Below are positions 7,868 through 15,758 of a DNA stretch of 25,308 bases, in pieces (position 1 is the first letter of the stretch; each line of letters begins with the position of its first letter). The DNA comes from JAIVJN01 sp036732565 (GTDB lineage: Bacteria; Acidobacteriota; Vicinamibacteria; Vicinamibacterales; UBA2999): contig DAINCF010000026.1 in the NCBI GenBank assembly GCA_036732565.1, positions 1-25,308 on the forward strand, in the 5' to 3' direction. The notes under the pieces were generated by a model. It was given only the letters and a program-made list of their open reading frames with translations. It did no database searches and had not been told where the DNA came from. The position numbers and the translations under genes are program-made.

Positions 7868-10800
7868 TGCTTCTTCATGATCTCCATGAGCTCCTCGAGC
7901 TCCTGGAGCATCCGCTCTATCTGTTGTGGCGTGGGTGGTGGCGGAGGCGTCGGCTTCGCGTTCTGATCCACCGGCGCGATCTTCTCGCGCTGCAAGGCCG
8001 CGTTGAGGCGCGACAGCTCCGTTTTGACGGTGGCCGCCATCTTCTGGAGGTGGGCGTCGAGCTCCTTCGAGAGCTCGTCGAACACCTGATAGGTCTGATC
8101 GGTCGGCTTGTGATCGGCGCTCTCGATGATCCCCATCAGCGCGGCGATCTTGTTGTTCAGGCGGATCGGATAGTTGAGCGGATCCTGATTGCTCCGGTTC
8201 CGGACCTGATAGACCTCTTCCTCCACGGTGGCCAGCGGCTTCAGCAGGCCATCGGCCAGCTTCTGAATCTCCGCCTTGCGACGCGCGGAGACCTTGGTCA
8301 GTCGTTCGTTCGTCTGCTCCCGGATGCCTCGAATGGTGAGGACGGCGTTGTTGGCCTCGGTCACCTTGTCGCGCACGCGCGCCGATAGCTTGAACTGCTC
8401 TGTCAGGTACTCCTCGGTGACCCCTTCGGTCTTCAGGCGCGGATCCAGACCGACCGAGAACTCCCGGGTCTTGGTCTCGCCATTGGCGGTGATGCGCACG
8501 GCGTACTTCCCCGGCGGCGAGGCCGGCCCGCGCTGCGGCTGCGCGGCCCACATGATCATCCCCGGGAAGACATCCGCACCGTTCTGCCGGAGGTCCCACG
8601 TGAACCGGTTCATCCCCTGCGCGACGCTGACCGTCGGCTGCCGGAAGCCAAAGAACTGCGCCGCCGGCGTGGCGGGCGGTTCGTCGCCCTTCTTCGGCGT
8701 GCCGGTGAACGAGCGCAGCACCTGACTCTGCGCGTCGAGAATGTCGATCTTCACCTCCGGGGCTTCCGTGGCGAGGTAGTAGTCGAACGAGACGTTCTCG
8801 TCGCGACCGCGCAGGGGACTCTCGGGCGTGAAGATGAACAGCTGATTGCTGGTCAACTCCGGCGTTGCCTGTCGCAGGACGCCGATGTCGTCCAGCACAT
8901 AGAAGCCGCGGCCGTGCGTGCCGATCACGAGGTCGCGTTCCTCGACGACGAGGCCGTGTACGGGGGTGACGGGCAGATTGAGCCTGAGGGACTGCCAGCT
9001 CGCGCCGTCGTTGAATGACGCGTAGACGCCCGTCTCGGTGCCGACATACAGCAGGCCGCGCCGCTTGGGGTCCTCGCGAATCGTGCGCGCGAAGTCCGTC
9101 GCCGGAATGCCCGTGACGATCTTGGTCCACGTCTTTCCGAAGTCCGATGTCTTGTAGACGTACGGGCCGCGATCGCCTTGCTGATAGCGGTTGGCGGCAA
9201 GGTAGGCCACCCCGTTCTGATGCGGTGAAGCCTCGATGAGGCTGATACGTGCGAAGTCCGGCAGGTCGGGGGGCGTAATCTTCTCCCAGTTCTTGCCGCC
9301 GTCACGCGTGATGTGCACCCAGCCGTCGTCCGACCCGGTCCAGATGGTGTTGCTGTCCTGCTTCGACGGCGCAATCGTGAAGATGACGGCGTAGGTCTCG
9401 ACGCCGGTCTGATCCTTGGTGATCGGTCCGCCCGACGCTTGCATCGTCTTCGGGTCGGAGCGCGCGAGGTTCGGGCTGATCTTCTCCCAGCTCTGCCCGC
9501 CGTTGGTGGTGCGGTACAAGTGCTGCGACGAGGCGTACAGCGTCTTCGGGTCGAGCGGCGAGAAGACGATCGGGAACGTCCACTGGAAGCGCTCCTTGAT
9601 ATCGACCGAAGACCACCCCATCGGGTTGTTCGGGTAGATATTGATGGCGCGCTGCTGCCCAGTGCGTCGATTCAAGCGGCTCAAGTAGCCGCCGTAGCTG
9701 CCCGCGAAGAAAACCTCGGTGTCGGTCGGGTCTGGCGCGATGTACCCGCTCTCACCACCGCCGACGCCGTAGAAGATCGTTGGCAGACTCCCCTCGCCCG
9801 CGGCCTCCGCTTCGCTGGAGATGCACGCCGTGGTGTTGTCCTGCTGCGCGCCGCAGATGTGATACGGCACGTGCTTGGTGGTGAACACGTTGTAGAACTG
9901 GCCGGTTGGAAAATCCTGGTCGGACCAGGTCTGGCCGCCGTTGATGGTGACGTTGCCCCCGCCGTCGTTCGCCTGCACCATGCGCTTGTTGTCGTTCGGC
10001 GCGATCCACAGGTCGTGATTGTCGCCGTGCGGCACGCGAATCTGCGTCGGGAACGTCTTGCCGCCGTCCGTCGACTTGAAGAACTGGACGTTCTCCACGT
10101 AGACGGTGTCCTTTTCGACCGTGTCGGCATGAATGTGCGTGTAGTAGAACGCGCGCTGGCGCAGGTTGCGGTTGTCGTTGGTCATCTTCCACGACGCGCC
10201 GGCATCGTCCGACACGTAGACGCCGCCGTTCTCGTTCTCGATGATCGCGTAGACGCGATTGTTGTCGGCGCCGGACACCGATACGCCGCTCCGGCCCCAG
10301 AGCCCATTGGGCATGCCGGGATTCTTCGTCAGCTCGGTCCACGTGTTGCCGCCGTCTGTTGTCTTGAAGAGACCGCTGCCAGGACCGCCGCTTTCCATCG
10401 ACCACGGCGTGCGATAGACCTCCCAGAAGCTTGCATAGAGCACATCGGGGTTCTTCGGATCCATGGACAAATCGACCGCGCCCGTCTTGTTGTTCCGGAA
10501 CAGCACCTTCTCCCACGTCTTGCCGCCATCTTTGGTGCGGAACACACCGCGGTCGTCGTTGGGTCCGTAGGTATGCCCCAGCACGGCGGCGTAGACGAGG
10601 TCCGGATTGCTCGGGTGGACGCGGAGCTTCGCGACCACCTCCGTGTTCTTGAGGCCGATCTCGGTCCACGTCTTGCCGCCGTCCGTCGTCTTGTAGGCGC
10701 CGTCGCCCTGAATGATGTTGCCGCGGAAGCATGACTCCCCCATGCCCACGTAGACGACGTCGGGATTCGATTCCGCGATCGCGACCGCGCCGACCGATGA

Positions 10801-11109
10801 CGTGGCGAAGCTCTTGTCGCTGACCGGCGTCCAGTTGAGCCCGTAATCCGTCGTTTTCCAGACGCCGCCGCCGATCGCGCCGAAGTAGTACTCGTTCGGG
10901 CGGGAGGCGCTGCCGGACGCGGCGATCGAGCGGCCGCCGCGATTGGGGCCGATGCTGCGCCACGTCATGCCGCTGTAGAGGCTCGGGTCAATCGCGGCGG
11001 GCGTCTGGGCCGTCACCGTCGGCGCCGACCCCCGCCAGAGCACGATCGACAACACCGCCATCAGACCCACGCACCACGTGCGCGTGGACAGCTTGCTGAA
11101 GTTCTTCAT
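7861..11109 (-). CDS. Exported sortilin/VPS10-like BNR-repeat protein (first of tandem pair)
   Basis: A 1082-residue protein with a signal peptide (hydrophobic 11-26, probable cleavage near TVTAQT). Its architecture matches its downstream neighbour almost segment by segment: an N-terminal DPSLYSGMTWRSIGPNRGGR block, repeated Asp-box motifs (WKTTDYGLNW, YKTTDGGKTW, FKTTDGGNTW, SDDAGASW, TRDGGKNW), a central GESGYIAPDPTD stretch, the propeller-closing HGRGFYVLDD, and a helical tail with RLTKVSARRKAEIQKLADGL. It ends with a proline run (PTPPPPPTPQQ) and a short charged helix absent from the paralogue. Start ATG has AGGAG seven bases upstream. The pair clearly arose by tandem duplication. Function is unknown; beta-propeller binding protein or envelope-associated hydrolase are both possible. 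Confidence 0.9.
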   Translation of the reverse strand: MKNFSKLSTRTWCVGLMAVLSIVLWRGSAPTVTAQTPAAIDPSLYSGMTWRSIGPNRGGRSIAASGSASRPNEYYFGAIGGGVWKTTDYGLNWTPVSDKSFATSSVGAVAIAESNPDVVYVGMGESCFRGNIIQGDGAYKTTDGGKTWTEIGLKNTEVVAKLRVHPSNPDLVYAAVLGHTYGPNDDRGVFRTKDGGKTWEKVLFRNNKTGAVDLSMDPKNPDVLYASFWEVYRTPWSMESGGPGSGLFKTTDGGNTWTELTKNPGMPNGLWGRSGVSVSGADNNRVYAIIENENGGVYVSDDAGASWKMTNDNRNLRQRAFYYTHIHADTVEKDTVYVENVQFFKSTDGGKTFPTQIRVPHGDNHDLWIAPNDNKRMVQANDGGGNVTINGGQTWSDQDFPTGQFYNVFTTKHVPYHICGAQQDNTTACISSEAEAAGEGSLPTIFYGVGGGESGYIAPDPTDTEVFFAGSYGGYLSRLNRRTGQQRAINIYPNNPMGWSSVDIKERFQWTFPIVFSPLDPKTLYASSQHLYRTTNGGQSWEKISPNLARSDPKTMQASGGPITKDQTGVETYAVIFTIAPSKQDSNTIWTGSDDGWVHITRDGGKNWEKITPPDLPDFARISLIEASPHQNGVAYLAANRYQQGDRGPYVYKTSDFGKTWTKIVTGIPATDFARTIREDPKRRGLLYVGTETGVYASFNDGASWQSLRLNLPVTPVHGLVVEERDLVIGTHGRGFYVLDDIGVLRQATPELTSNQLFIFTPESPLRGRDENVSFDYYLATEAPEVKIDILDAQSQVLRSFTGTPKKGDEPPATPAAQFFGFRQPTVSVAQGMNRFTWDLRQNGADVFPGMIMWAAQPQRGPASPPGKYAVRITANGETKTREFSVGLDPRLKTEGVTEEYLTEQFKLSARVRDKVTEANNAVLTIRGIREQTNERLTKVSARRKAEIQKLADGLLKPLATVEEEVYQVRNRSNQDPLNYPIRLNNKIAALMGIIESADHKPTDQTYQVFDELSKELDAHLQKMAATVKTELSRLNAALQREKIAPVDQNAKPTPPPPPTPQQIERMLQELEELMEIMKKQW

Positions 11110-11148
11110 CTGAGTCTCCTAGTGGGATGTACCCGGCGAAATCACAAA

Positions 11149-11172
11149 CCGGCCGTTCTGTAGGACGGCCGG
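11149..11172 (-). terminator. GC-rich hairpin between flippase-like gene and VPS10 pair
   Basis: CCGGCCGT and ACGGCCGG form a perfect 8-bp stem around an 8-nt loop; on the minus strand it is followed by TTTGTG. It lies 144 bp after the flippase-like stop and 40 bp before the VPS10 ATG, so it may end the upstream transcript or sit in the VPS10 leader. The U-tract is weak. The loop carries GTAG on the plus strand, as do other hairpins here. The rest of 11110-11315 holds no gene and no convincing promoter. Confidence 0.4.
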
Positions 11173-11315
11173 GAAACTGCTCCCGAGCTCTCGGTAGATG
11201 TTAGAAATTCTGTTGATACGCTCCACTAGTTGGCACACAAACGCTGCATGAGGCCGAGTTTTCGCTGGAGTACGACGAAAGATAGTAACAAAGATCGCCA
11301 CGCGCGGCGGTCGGC

Positions 11316-12335
11316 TCAGTTGCGGTGACGAGCCAGCAGGGCCAGGCCGACGGCGTTCCAGACCAGAATGCGAACGCGGCGCACCAGCGCCAGGCTGACG
11401 CCAACCGTGGGCTCGAACGCCAGCGCACGTGCCGCGAGCGCCGTCCCTGCTTCGTCGACGCCCAGCCGGTACGGGACGAACTTGAAGGCCACGGTGATGA
11501 ACCGTCCGGCGGTCTCGAGGAGAAACGCGTCGACGAGCGTGGCGTGTCCGCCACCAGGCAACAGGCGAAGCACGAGAAGGCTCTCGGCCACAGCGGCCAC
11601 GTGAAAGAGCGCTTGCCATCCCGCAATGCGAAGCAGCCGGCTCGCCGGCCATTGCAGCACGCCGTAGAAGCGCTGCTCGATCTCGACGAGTCGGTCAGCG
11701 GGCTCGCGATCGCGGCCGGTCCAGCGCATGACGCGATCGGCCAGCCAGGACACTAGCGCCGGCTGCCGACGCGCGATCCAGATGCCCGCGAGCATCGCGA
11801 CCATCGCGAGGCCAATCACGACGTCGGCGGCCACCGTGAGCTCCGCCGGCACCGACGTGCGTCGGACGAAGACCAGCGTGCCGGCGACGATCATCACGAG
11901 CACCGACAAGGTGTAGAAGACATTGTCGATCGCGACCGAAGAAATGCCGGCCACCGTCGAAAGACGCCGCCGCACCAGAAGAACCTTGGCGGGCTCGCTG
12001 GCCAGCAAGCCGAGCGGAGTCAGGTTGCCCAGGGCATCGGCGGCGAGCATGGCGCCGAAGGCATGTGGAAAATCGAAAGCTGGCGAGTCCGTTGACGCCT
12101 CCGTGCACGCCTGCCAGCCGCGGGCGCGCGCGGCAAAGCGCACACCCCCGAGAGCAACGACCGCCGCGAACCAGAGGCCGACGCTGCTGATGCCTTCGAC
12201 GACGGCGCTCCATCCAACCTGGCGGATGGTCAGCACCAGCAAGACGAGGCCGATCAGGGCGGCGATGAAACTGACGAGCGAGAGATGCGTCGACCGCGGT
12301 GCCCCGATGGTGGGAGATTCGGAAGCCACTCCCAC
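11316..12335 (-). CDS. Flippase-like integral membrane protein (LPG-synthase TM / UPF0104 family)
   Basis: A 339-residue protein with about eight hydrophobic helices (LVSFIAALIGLVLLVLTIRQ near 20-40; LWFAAVVALGGV; VFYTLSVLVMIVAGTLVF; VIGLAMVAMLAGIW and others), matching the transmembrane fold of lysylphosphatidylglycerol synthases and HpnL/AglD-like putative lipid flippases. The conserved-type blocks NLTPLGLLASEPAKVLLVRR (with the E-P-x-K motif) and FKFVPYRLGVDEAG near the C-terminus are visible. There is no aminoacyl-transferase domain, so it is the stand-alone membrane form, probably moving or binding a lipid-linked substrate. Start is a GTG at 12335 with no strong ribosome site; a GTG six bases downstream is equally possible. 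It follows the small membrane protein by 46 nt on the same strand. Confidence 0.82.
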   Translation of the reverse strand: MGVASESPTIGAPRSTHLSLVSFIAALIGLVLLVLTIRQVGWSAVVEGISSVGLWFAAVVALGGVRFAARARGWQACTEASTDSPAFDFPHAFGAMLAADALGNLTPLGLLASEPAKVLLVRRRLSTVAGISSVAIDNVFYTLSVLVMIVAGTLVFVRRTSVPAELTVAADVVIGLAMVAMLAGIWIARRQPALVSWLADRVMRWTGRDREPADRLVEIEQRFYGVLQWPASRLLRIAGWQALFHVAAVAESLLVLRLLPGGGHATLVDAFLLETAGRFITVAFKFVPYRLGVDEAGTALAARALAFEPTVGVSLALVRRVRILVWNAVGLALLARHRN

Positions 12336-12381
12336 TCAGAGTATCGCGACTTCTTCCGGTTCCTTGCTGACGGGGCGCCGA

Positions 12382-12738
12382 TCAGTCACCAAGCCATGCG
12401 AGGAAGCGACCGGGATCCGTTCGTCCCCACAGGAGTAGACACGCCACGCCAAGGACCCCGACGAATGCGGCCAGCCCGGGCCGGCCCCGATCGTCTCGGA
12501 GGCGGCGGTAGAACACGACCGTCAAGATGAGCGCCATCGCGACGGCCGTGAACGTGACGGGCATGCCGAGCAGCAGGACCATGTAGTGCACCGGAAAGCC
12601 GAGGTCCTTCGGATCGGGATTGTAGGGATATGGCCAGTAGCCGAGCGCGACGCGAGCACGCAGGACGAAGCTCCAGAAGGCAATCGCCCACCAGACCGGC
12701 GCCACCGTCAGCAGCCACACCAGGTTGCGCGTGCGCAC
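12382..12738 (-). CDS. Small three-helix membrane protein of unknown function
   Basis: A 118-residue protein starting from GTG at 12738, beginning just 11 nt after the cytochrome c stop codon. Hydrophobic helices lie at about 7-28 (rich in tryptophan: VWWAIAFWSFV), 51-75 and 86-104. A loop WPYPYNPDPKDLGFPVHY between helices 1 and 2 is unusually rich in proline and aromatic residues and is probably outside the membrane. The frame is open farther upstream but that part overlaps the cytochrome gene. I do not recognise the family. Tight coupling to a monohaem cytochrome c suggests a membrane partner or anchor for electron transfer, but that is only context. No metal or haem motif is present. Confidence 0.65.
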   Translation of the reverse strand: MRTRNLVWLLTVAPVWWAIAFWSFVLRARVALGYWPYPYNPDPKDLGFPVHYMVLLLGMPVTFTAVAMALILTVVFYRRLRDDRGRPGLAAFVGVLGVACLLLWGRTDPGRFLAWLGD

Positions 12739-12749
12739 CGCTTTCCAGC

Positions 12750-13154
12750 TTACTTCTTTGCTCCCAAGCTCTTCACGTAGTTGACGACGTTCCAGGCTTG
12801 CTGCTCGGGAATCTCTTTCTTGAACGACGCCATGTCGGTGTCTTTCACGCCGTTTTGGATCACGGCGAAGATATCGCCGTCGGTCGATCCGTGCTTCCAC
12901 TCCGCATCGGTGAGATTCGGCGGTGACGGATTGGAGTATGGCGCACGTGGGCCGTCGCCCTTGCCGGACTCGCCATGACACTCCACACAGTTCTTGTCGT
13001 ACAGCTTCTTGCCCGCCGCGATCGATGCGGGATCCGAGGGAACGGGGTTGGTGGGTTTCGCTTGTGCGTGCGCGCGATCGTAGGATTCCACGACCGACAG
13101 CCACGCACAGAGGAACGCCGCGAAGAGAAAGGAGAACGTCATGTGCAATCGCAT
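12750..13154 (-). CDS. Exported monohaem class I cytochrome c
   Basis: A 134-residue protein with an N-terminal signal or anchor sequence (hydrophobic 6-22, AHAQA cleavage-like site at 28-32). The haem attachment motif is CVECH (C56, C59, H60) inside AGKKLYDKNCVECHGESGKG, and the sixth ligand is probably M108 in DTDMASFK. The C-terminal helix EQQAWNVVNYVKSLG is typical of this family. It should carry electrons in the periplasm; its redox partner is not identifiable. The ATG at 13154 is preceded by AGGAG at six bases; an internal ATG at 13142 is less well supported. It heads a probable three-gene run with the small membrane protein and the flippase-like gene. Confidence 0.93.
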   Translation of the reverse strand: MRLHMTFSFLFAAFLCAWLSVVESYDRAHAQAKPTNPVPSDPASIAAGKKLYDKNCVECHGESGKGDGPRAPYSNPSPPNLTDAEWKHGSTDGDIFAVIQNGVKDTDMASFKKEIPEQQAWNVVNYVKSLGAKK

Positions 13155-13262
13155 GGAGGGCTCCTGGTGATGAGCCGGCTGGCGTCGAGGCCGGCGTCCA
13201 TCGAGTGGAGCGTATCAGCGAAAAGTGAAATAGCCAACACCGTCGCTCGGCGCAGTTCTCGC

Positions 13263-13283
13263 GCCCGTTCCGTAGGAACGGGC
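13263..13283. repeat. Perfect 9-bp inverted repeat 3' of uup
   Basis: GCCCGTTCC-GTA-GGAACGGGC is a perfect stem with a 3-nt loop, lying 32 bp past the uup stop and 108 bp upstream of the cytochrome start. No T-tract follows on either strand, so it is a weak terminator candidate. The GTAG across the loop resembles the head of the palindrome at 4651. Confidence 0.5.
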
Positions 13284-13315
13284 CCCATGGGAATCAAACG
13301 TACATCCCACTAGAT

Positions 13316-15232
13316 CTACCGCGCGCGGGAGTCGAGCTCGTCCCAGCGCGCGTAGGAGGACACCAGAGACGCGTGCAGCTCTTCCAGGCGAGCCAAGGTT
13401 GCGCTGATGACGGCTGCGCCAGCCTTGTAGAACTCAGGAGCGGCCACCGTGGCGTTGAGGGCCGCCTGCTCTGCCTCGAGCGTATCGATCGCCGACGGCA
13501 AGCGTTCGAGCTCGCGCACTTCGTGATACGACAGCTTCTTTCGCGCCGTCGCGGCAGGCACCACGCTCTCAGCGACGGCACCGCGCGACACTTGTCGATC
13601 CTGGCCTTGGGACGCTTCCGGCTCACTCGCTTTCTGGTGGTCGCGCTGACGCAGCCAGTCCGCGTAGCCGCCGACGTACTCCTGTACGCGGCCATCACCT
13701 TCGAAGACGATCGTGCTCGTCACGACGTTGTCGAGGAACGTGCGGTCGTGGCTGATCAGGAGCAACGTGCCCGGCCATTCGATGAGTTGCGCCTCGAGCA
13801 GCTCGAGTGTCTCCACATCGAGATCGTTCGTCGGCTCGTCGAGCACCAGGACGTTGGCTGGCCGTGTGAACAACCGGGCCAGGAGAAGCCGATTGCGTTC
13901 GCCGCCGGAGAGCGCCTTCACCGGGGATCGGGCGCGCTCGGGAGCGAAGAGAAAGTCGCGCAGGTAGCCGTGGACGTGTCGTGACTCGCCGTTGACCGTC
14001 ACCGTGTCGTTTCCCTGACCGATGGTGTCGAACACCGTGGCGTCCGGGTCCAGCTGCTCTCGCTGCTGATCGTAGTACGCCATTTCGACGTTGGCGCCGC
14101 GGCGCACTTCCCCGCGATCGGGCGACAGCTCGCCGAGGAGCATCCGCAGCATCGTCGTCTTGCCCGACCCATTGGGCCCGATGAGCCCGATGCGATCGCC
14201 GCGCATGATGCGCGTCGAGAACTCGCGCATGATGAGCGTCTCGCCGAACGCCTTGCCGATACCGTCGATCTCGAATACGAGCCGGCCGGATGGATCGGCC
14301 CGCTCGACCTGCAGCCGCACCGCGCCCATCTGGACGCGTCGAGCGGCGCGCTCGCCGCGCATGGCCATCAGCGCCCGCACGCGACCCTCGTCGCGGGTGC
14401 GTCGCGCCTTGATGCCCTGCCTGAGCCACACTTCCTCGCCGGCAAGCCGCTTGTCGAACCTCGCCTGCTGGACGGCTTCGTTCGCCAGCCACAGTTCCTT
14501 TTTCTGCACGAACGTCGCGTAGTCGCCCGGCCACGAGGTCAGGCGTCCGCGGTCCAGCTCTACGATGCGCGTGGCCACGCGCTGGAGGAAGCTCCGATCG
14601 TGAGTCACGAAGACGACAGCGCCGGGATACTCGATGAGCTGCGCTTCGAGCCACGTGATCGACTCGATGTCGAGATGGTTCGTCGGCTCGTCGAGCAGAA
14701 GGACGTCGGGTGTGCCGACCAGCGCGCGGGCCAGCAGAACCCGTCGGCGCCACCCGCCGGACAGGGTGTCGACTCTCGCGTCGGCGTCGAGCCCCAGCTG
14801 GCTCAGCACCGTCTCGACGCGTTGCTCGAGTCGCCAGCCGTCCTGCTTCTCCAGCTCCTGTTGGAGGCGCCCGAGCGCGTCGAGCGCCGCCTCCGAAGCG
14901 GTGTGTCCGACCGCGACTGCGGCTCGATGGTAAGCCTTCATGAGATCCGCAACGCCTCCAAGCCCCTCGGCGACGACGTCGAACACGCTGCGGTCGACCG
15001 AGAGTGGCACGTCTTGTGTCAGTCGCGCCGTAAAGAGCGTTGGGTGGCGGGAGACAGACCCGCGATCGGGATGCAGATCGCCGGCAAGAATCTGTAAGAG
15101 CGTGGACTTCCCGGTTCCGTTTCTGCCGATGACGGCGATGCGCTCACCGGCGTCAACCTGCAGCCCGACCTCGTCAAGGAGCGGCAGGAGTCCGTAGGCG
15201 ATGGAGACGTGTTCGAGGGAAATCAGTGGCAT
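13316..15232 (-). CDS. uup: ABC-F family ATPase Uup
   Basis: A 638-residue cytosolic protein with two ABC modules and no membrane domain. Module 1: Walker A GRNGTGKST near 36-44, signature LSGGWRRRV, Walker B LLLDEPTNHLD. Module 2: Walker A GPNGSGKTT, signature LSGGERNRL, Walker B LVLDEPTNDLD. The inter-module linker (ARFDKRLAGEEVWLRQGIKA) and a C-terminal coiled-coil domain (about 555-638, starting KKLSYHEVRELERL) match Uup, which binds DNA/ribosomes and acts in translation and transposon-excision stability in E. coli. Length equals E. coli Uup (about 635). The start ATG has only a weak GGGTCGGG upstream. It is divergent from the blaI gene across 144 bp. Confidence 0.93.
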   Translation of the reverse strand: MPLISLEHVSIAYGLLPLLDEVGLQVDAGERIAVIGRNGTGKSTLLQILAGDLHPDRGSVSRHPTLFTARLTQDVPLSVDRSVFDVVAEGLGGVADLMKAYHRAAVAVGHTASEAALDALGRLQQELEKQDGWRLEQRVETVLSQLGLDADARVDTLSGGWRRRVLLARALVGTPDVLLLDEPTNHLDIESITWLEAQLIEYPGAVVFVTHDRSFLQRVATRIVELDRGRLTSWPGDYATFVQKKELWLANEAVQQARFDKRLAGEEVWLRQGIKARRTRDEGRVRALMAMRGERAARRVQMGAVRLQVERADPSGRLVFEIDGIGKAFGETLIMREFSTRIMRGDRIGLIGPNGSGKTTMLRMLLGELSPDRGEVRRGANVEMAYYDQQREQLDPDATVFDTIGQGNDTVTVNGESRHVHGYLRDFLFAPERARSPVKALSGGERNRLLLARLFTRPANVLVLDEPTNDLDVETLELLEAQLIEWPGTLLLISHDRTFLDNVVTSTIVFEGDGRVQEYVGGYADWLRQRDHQKASEPEASQGQDRQVSRGAVAESVVPAATARKKLSYHEVRELERLPSAIDTLEAEQAALNATVAAPEFYKAGAAVISATLARLEELHASLVSSYARWDELDSRAR

Positions 15233-15312
15233 GCCCGACCCGTACCAGTCTATCCCCGCGGCTCGCGTCCATCGCCCGTCGGGCGGTGTTGCCCAACTCT
15301 TAAGGAATTCAG

Positions 15313-15341
15313 TTGACAGCGGCGGGGCACCTGACTACAGT
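15313..15341 (+). promoter_or_regulatory. Sigma70 promoter of blaI-M56 with possible BlaI half-site
   Basis: A consensus TTGACA (15313-15318) and TACAGT (15336-15341) are exactly 17 bp apart. ACTACA (15334-15339), the half-site typical of BlaI/MecI operators (TACTACA...TGTAGTA), overlaps the -10; the second half is degenerate. GAATTC occurs on both sides (15305-15310 and 15342-15347). Autorepression by the BlaI-type product is a reasonable inference. Confidence 0.7.
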
Positions 15342-15376
15342 GAATTCGCAATTCTTAATTCGTTAGGTGACCGTGT

Positions 15377-15748
15377 ATGGCTCGACCTCGATCCCCCCGC
15401 CTCACCGACGGCGAAGCGCGATTGATGAACGTCCTGTGGGACAAGGGACAGGCAACCGTCGGCGAGGTTGTTGAGGCCTTGCCGAGCAAGCCCGCCGCCT
15501 CGTACAGTACGGTGCAAACGTTGCTGCGCATCCTGGAATCCAAACGCTATCTCGCGCACGAGAAGGTCGGCCGCGCCTTCGTCTATCGGCCGATCATCGA
15601 GCGCAAGCAGGCACAGCGCCGCGCGCTCGGTCATCTGCTGGATCGGTTCTTCAACTCGCCGACCGAGCTCGTGCTGAACGTGCTCGAGGACGAGCGCATG
15701 GACGCGGCCGAGCTGAGGCAATTGAAAAAGCTCATCGAACGAGCCTGA
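15377..15748 (+). CDS. BlaI/MecI-type transcriptional repressor
   Basis: A 123-residue winged-helix protein. It begins RLTDGEARLMNVLWDKGQAT, the canonical first helices of the BlaI/MecI family, followed by the recognition region SYSTVQTLLRILESKRYLAHEK and wing GRAFVYRPIIER; the C-terminal half (LLDRFFNSPTELVLNVLEDE) is the dimerisation helix set. It represses its own operon until cleaved or released on signal from the partner M56 protease encoded next. AGGTGA sits about seven bases before the ATG. The 10-nt gap to the next gene and shared strand indicate an operon. Confidence 0.95.
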   Translation: MARPRSPRLTDGEARLMNVLWDKGQATVGEVVEALPSKPAASYSTVQTLLRILESKRYLAHEKVGRAFVYRPIIERKQAQRRALGHLLDRFFNSPTELVLNVLEDERMDAAELRQLKKLIERA

Positions 15749-15758
15749 GGAGCCACGA

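Noticed and set aside
7868..9130. N-terminal extension of the second VPS10 protein to 1477 residues
   Set aside because: The extension lies in a shadow frame over the paralogue; signal peptide and 7-nt overlap place the start at 7867.
13263..13283. Intrinsic terminator for uup
   Set aside because: The stem is perfect but no T-tract follows on the minus strand, and it is upstream of the cytochrome gene; kept only as an inverted repeat.
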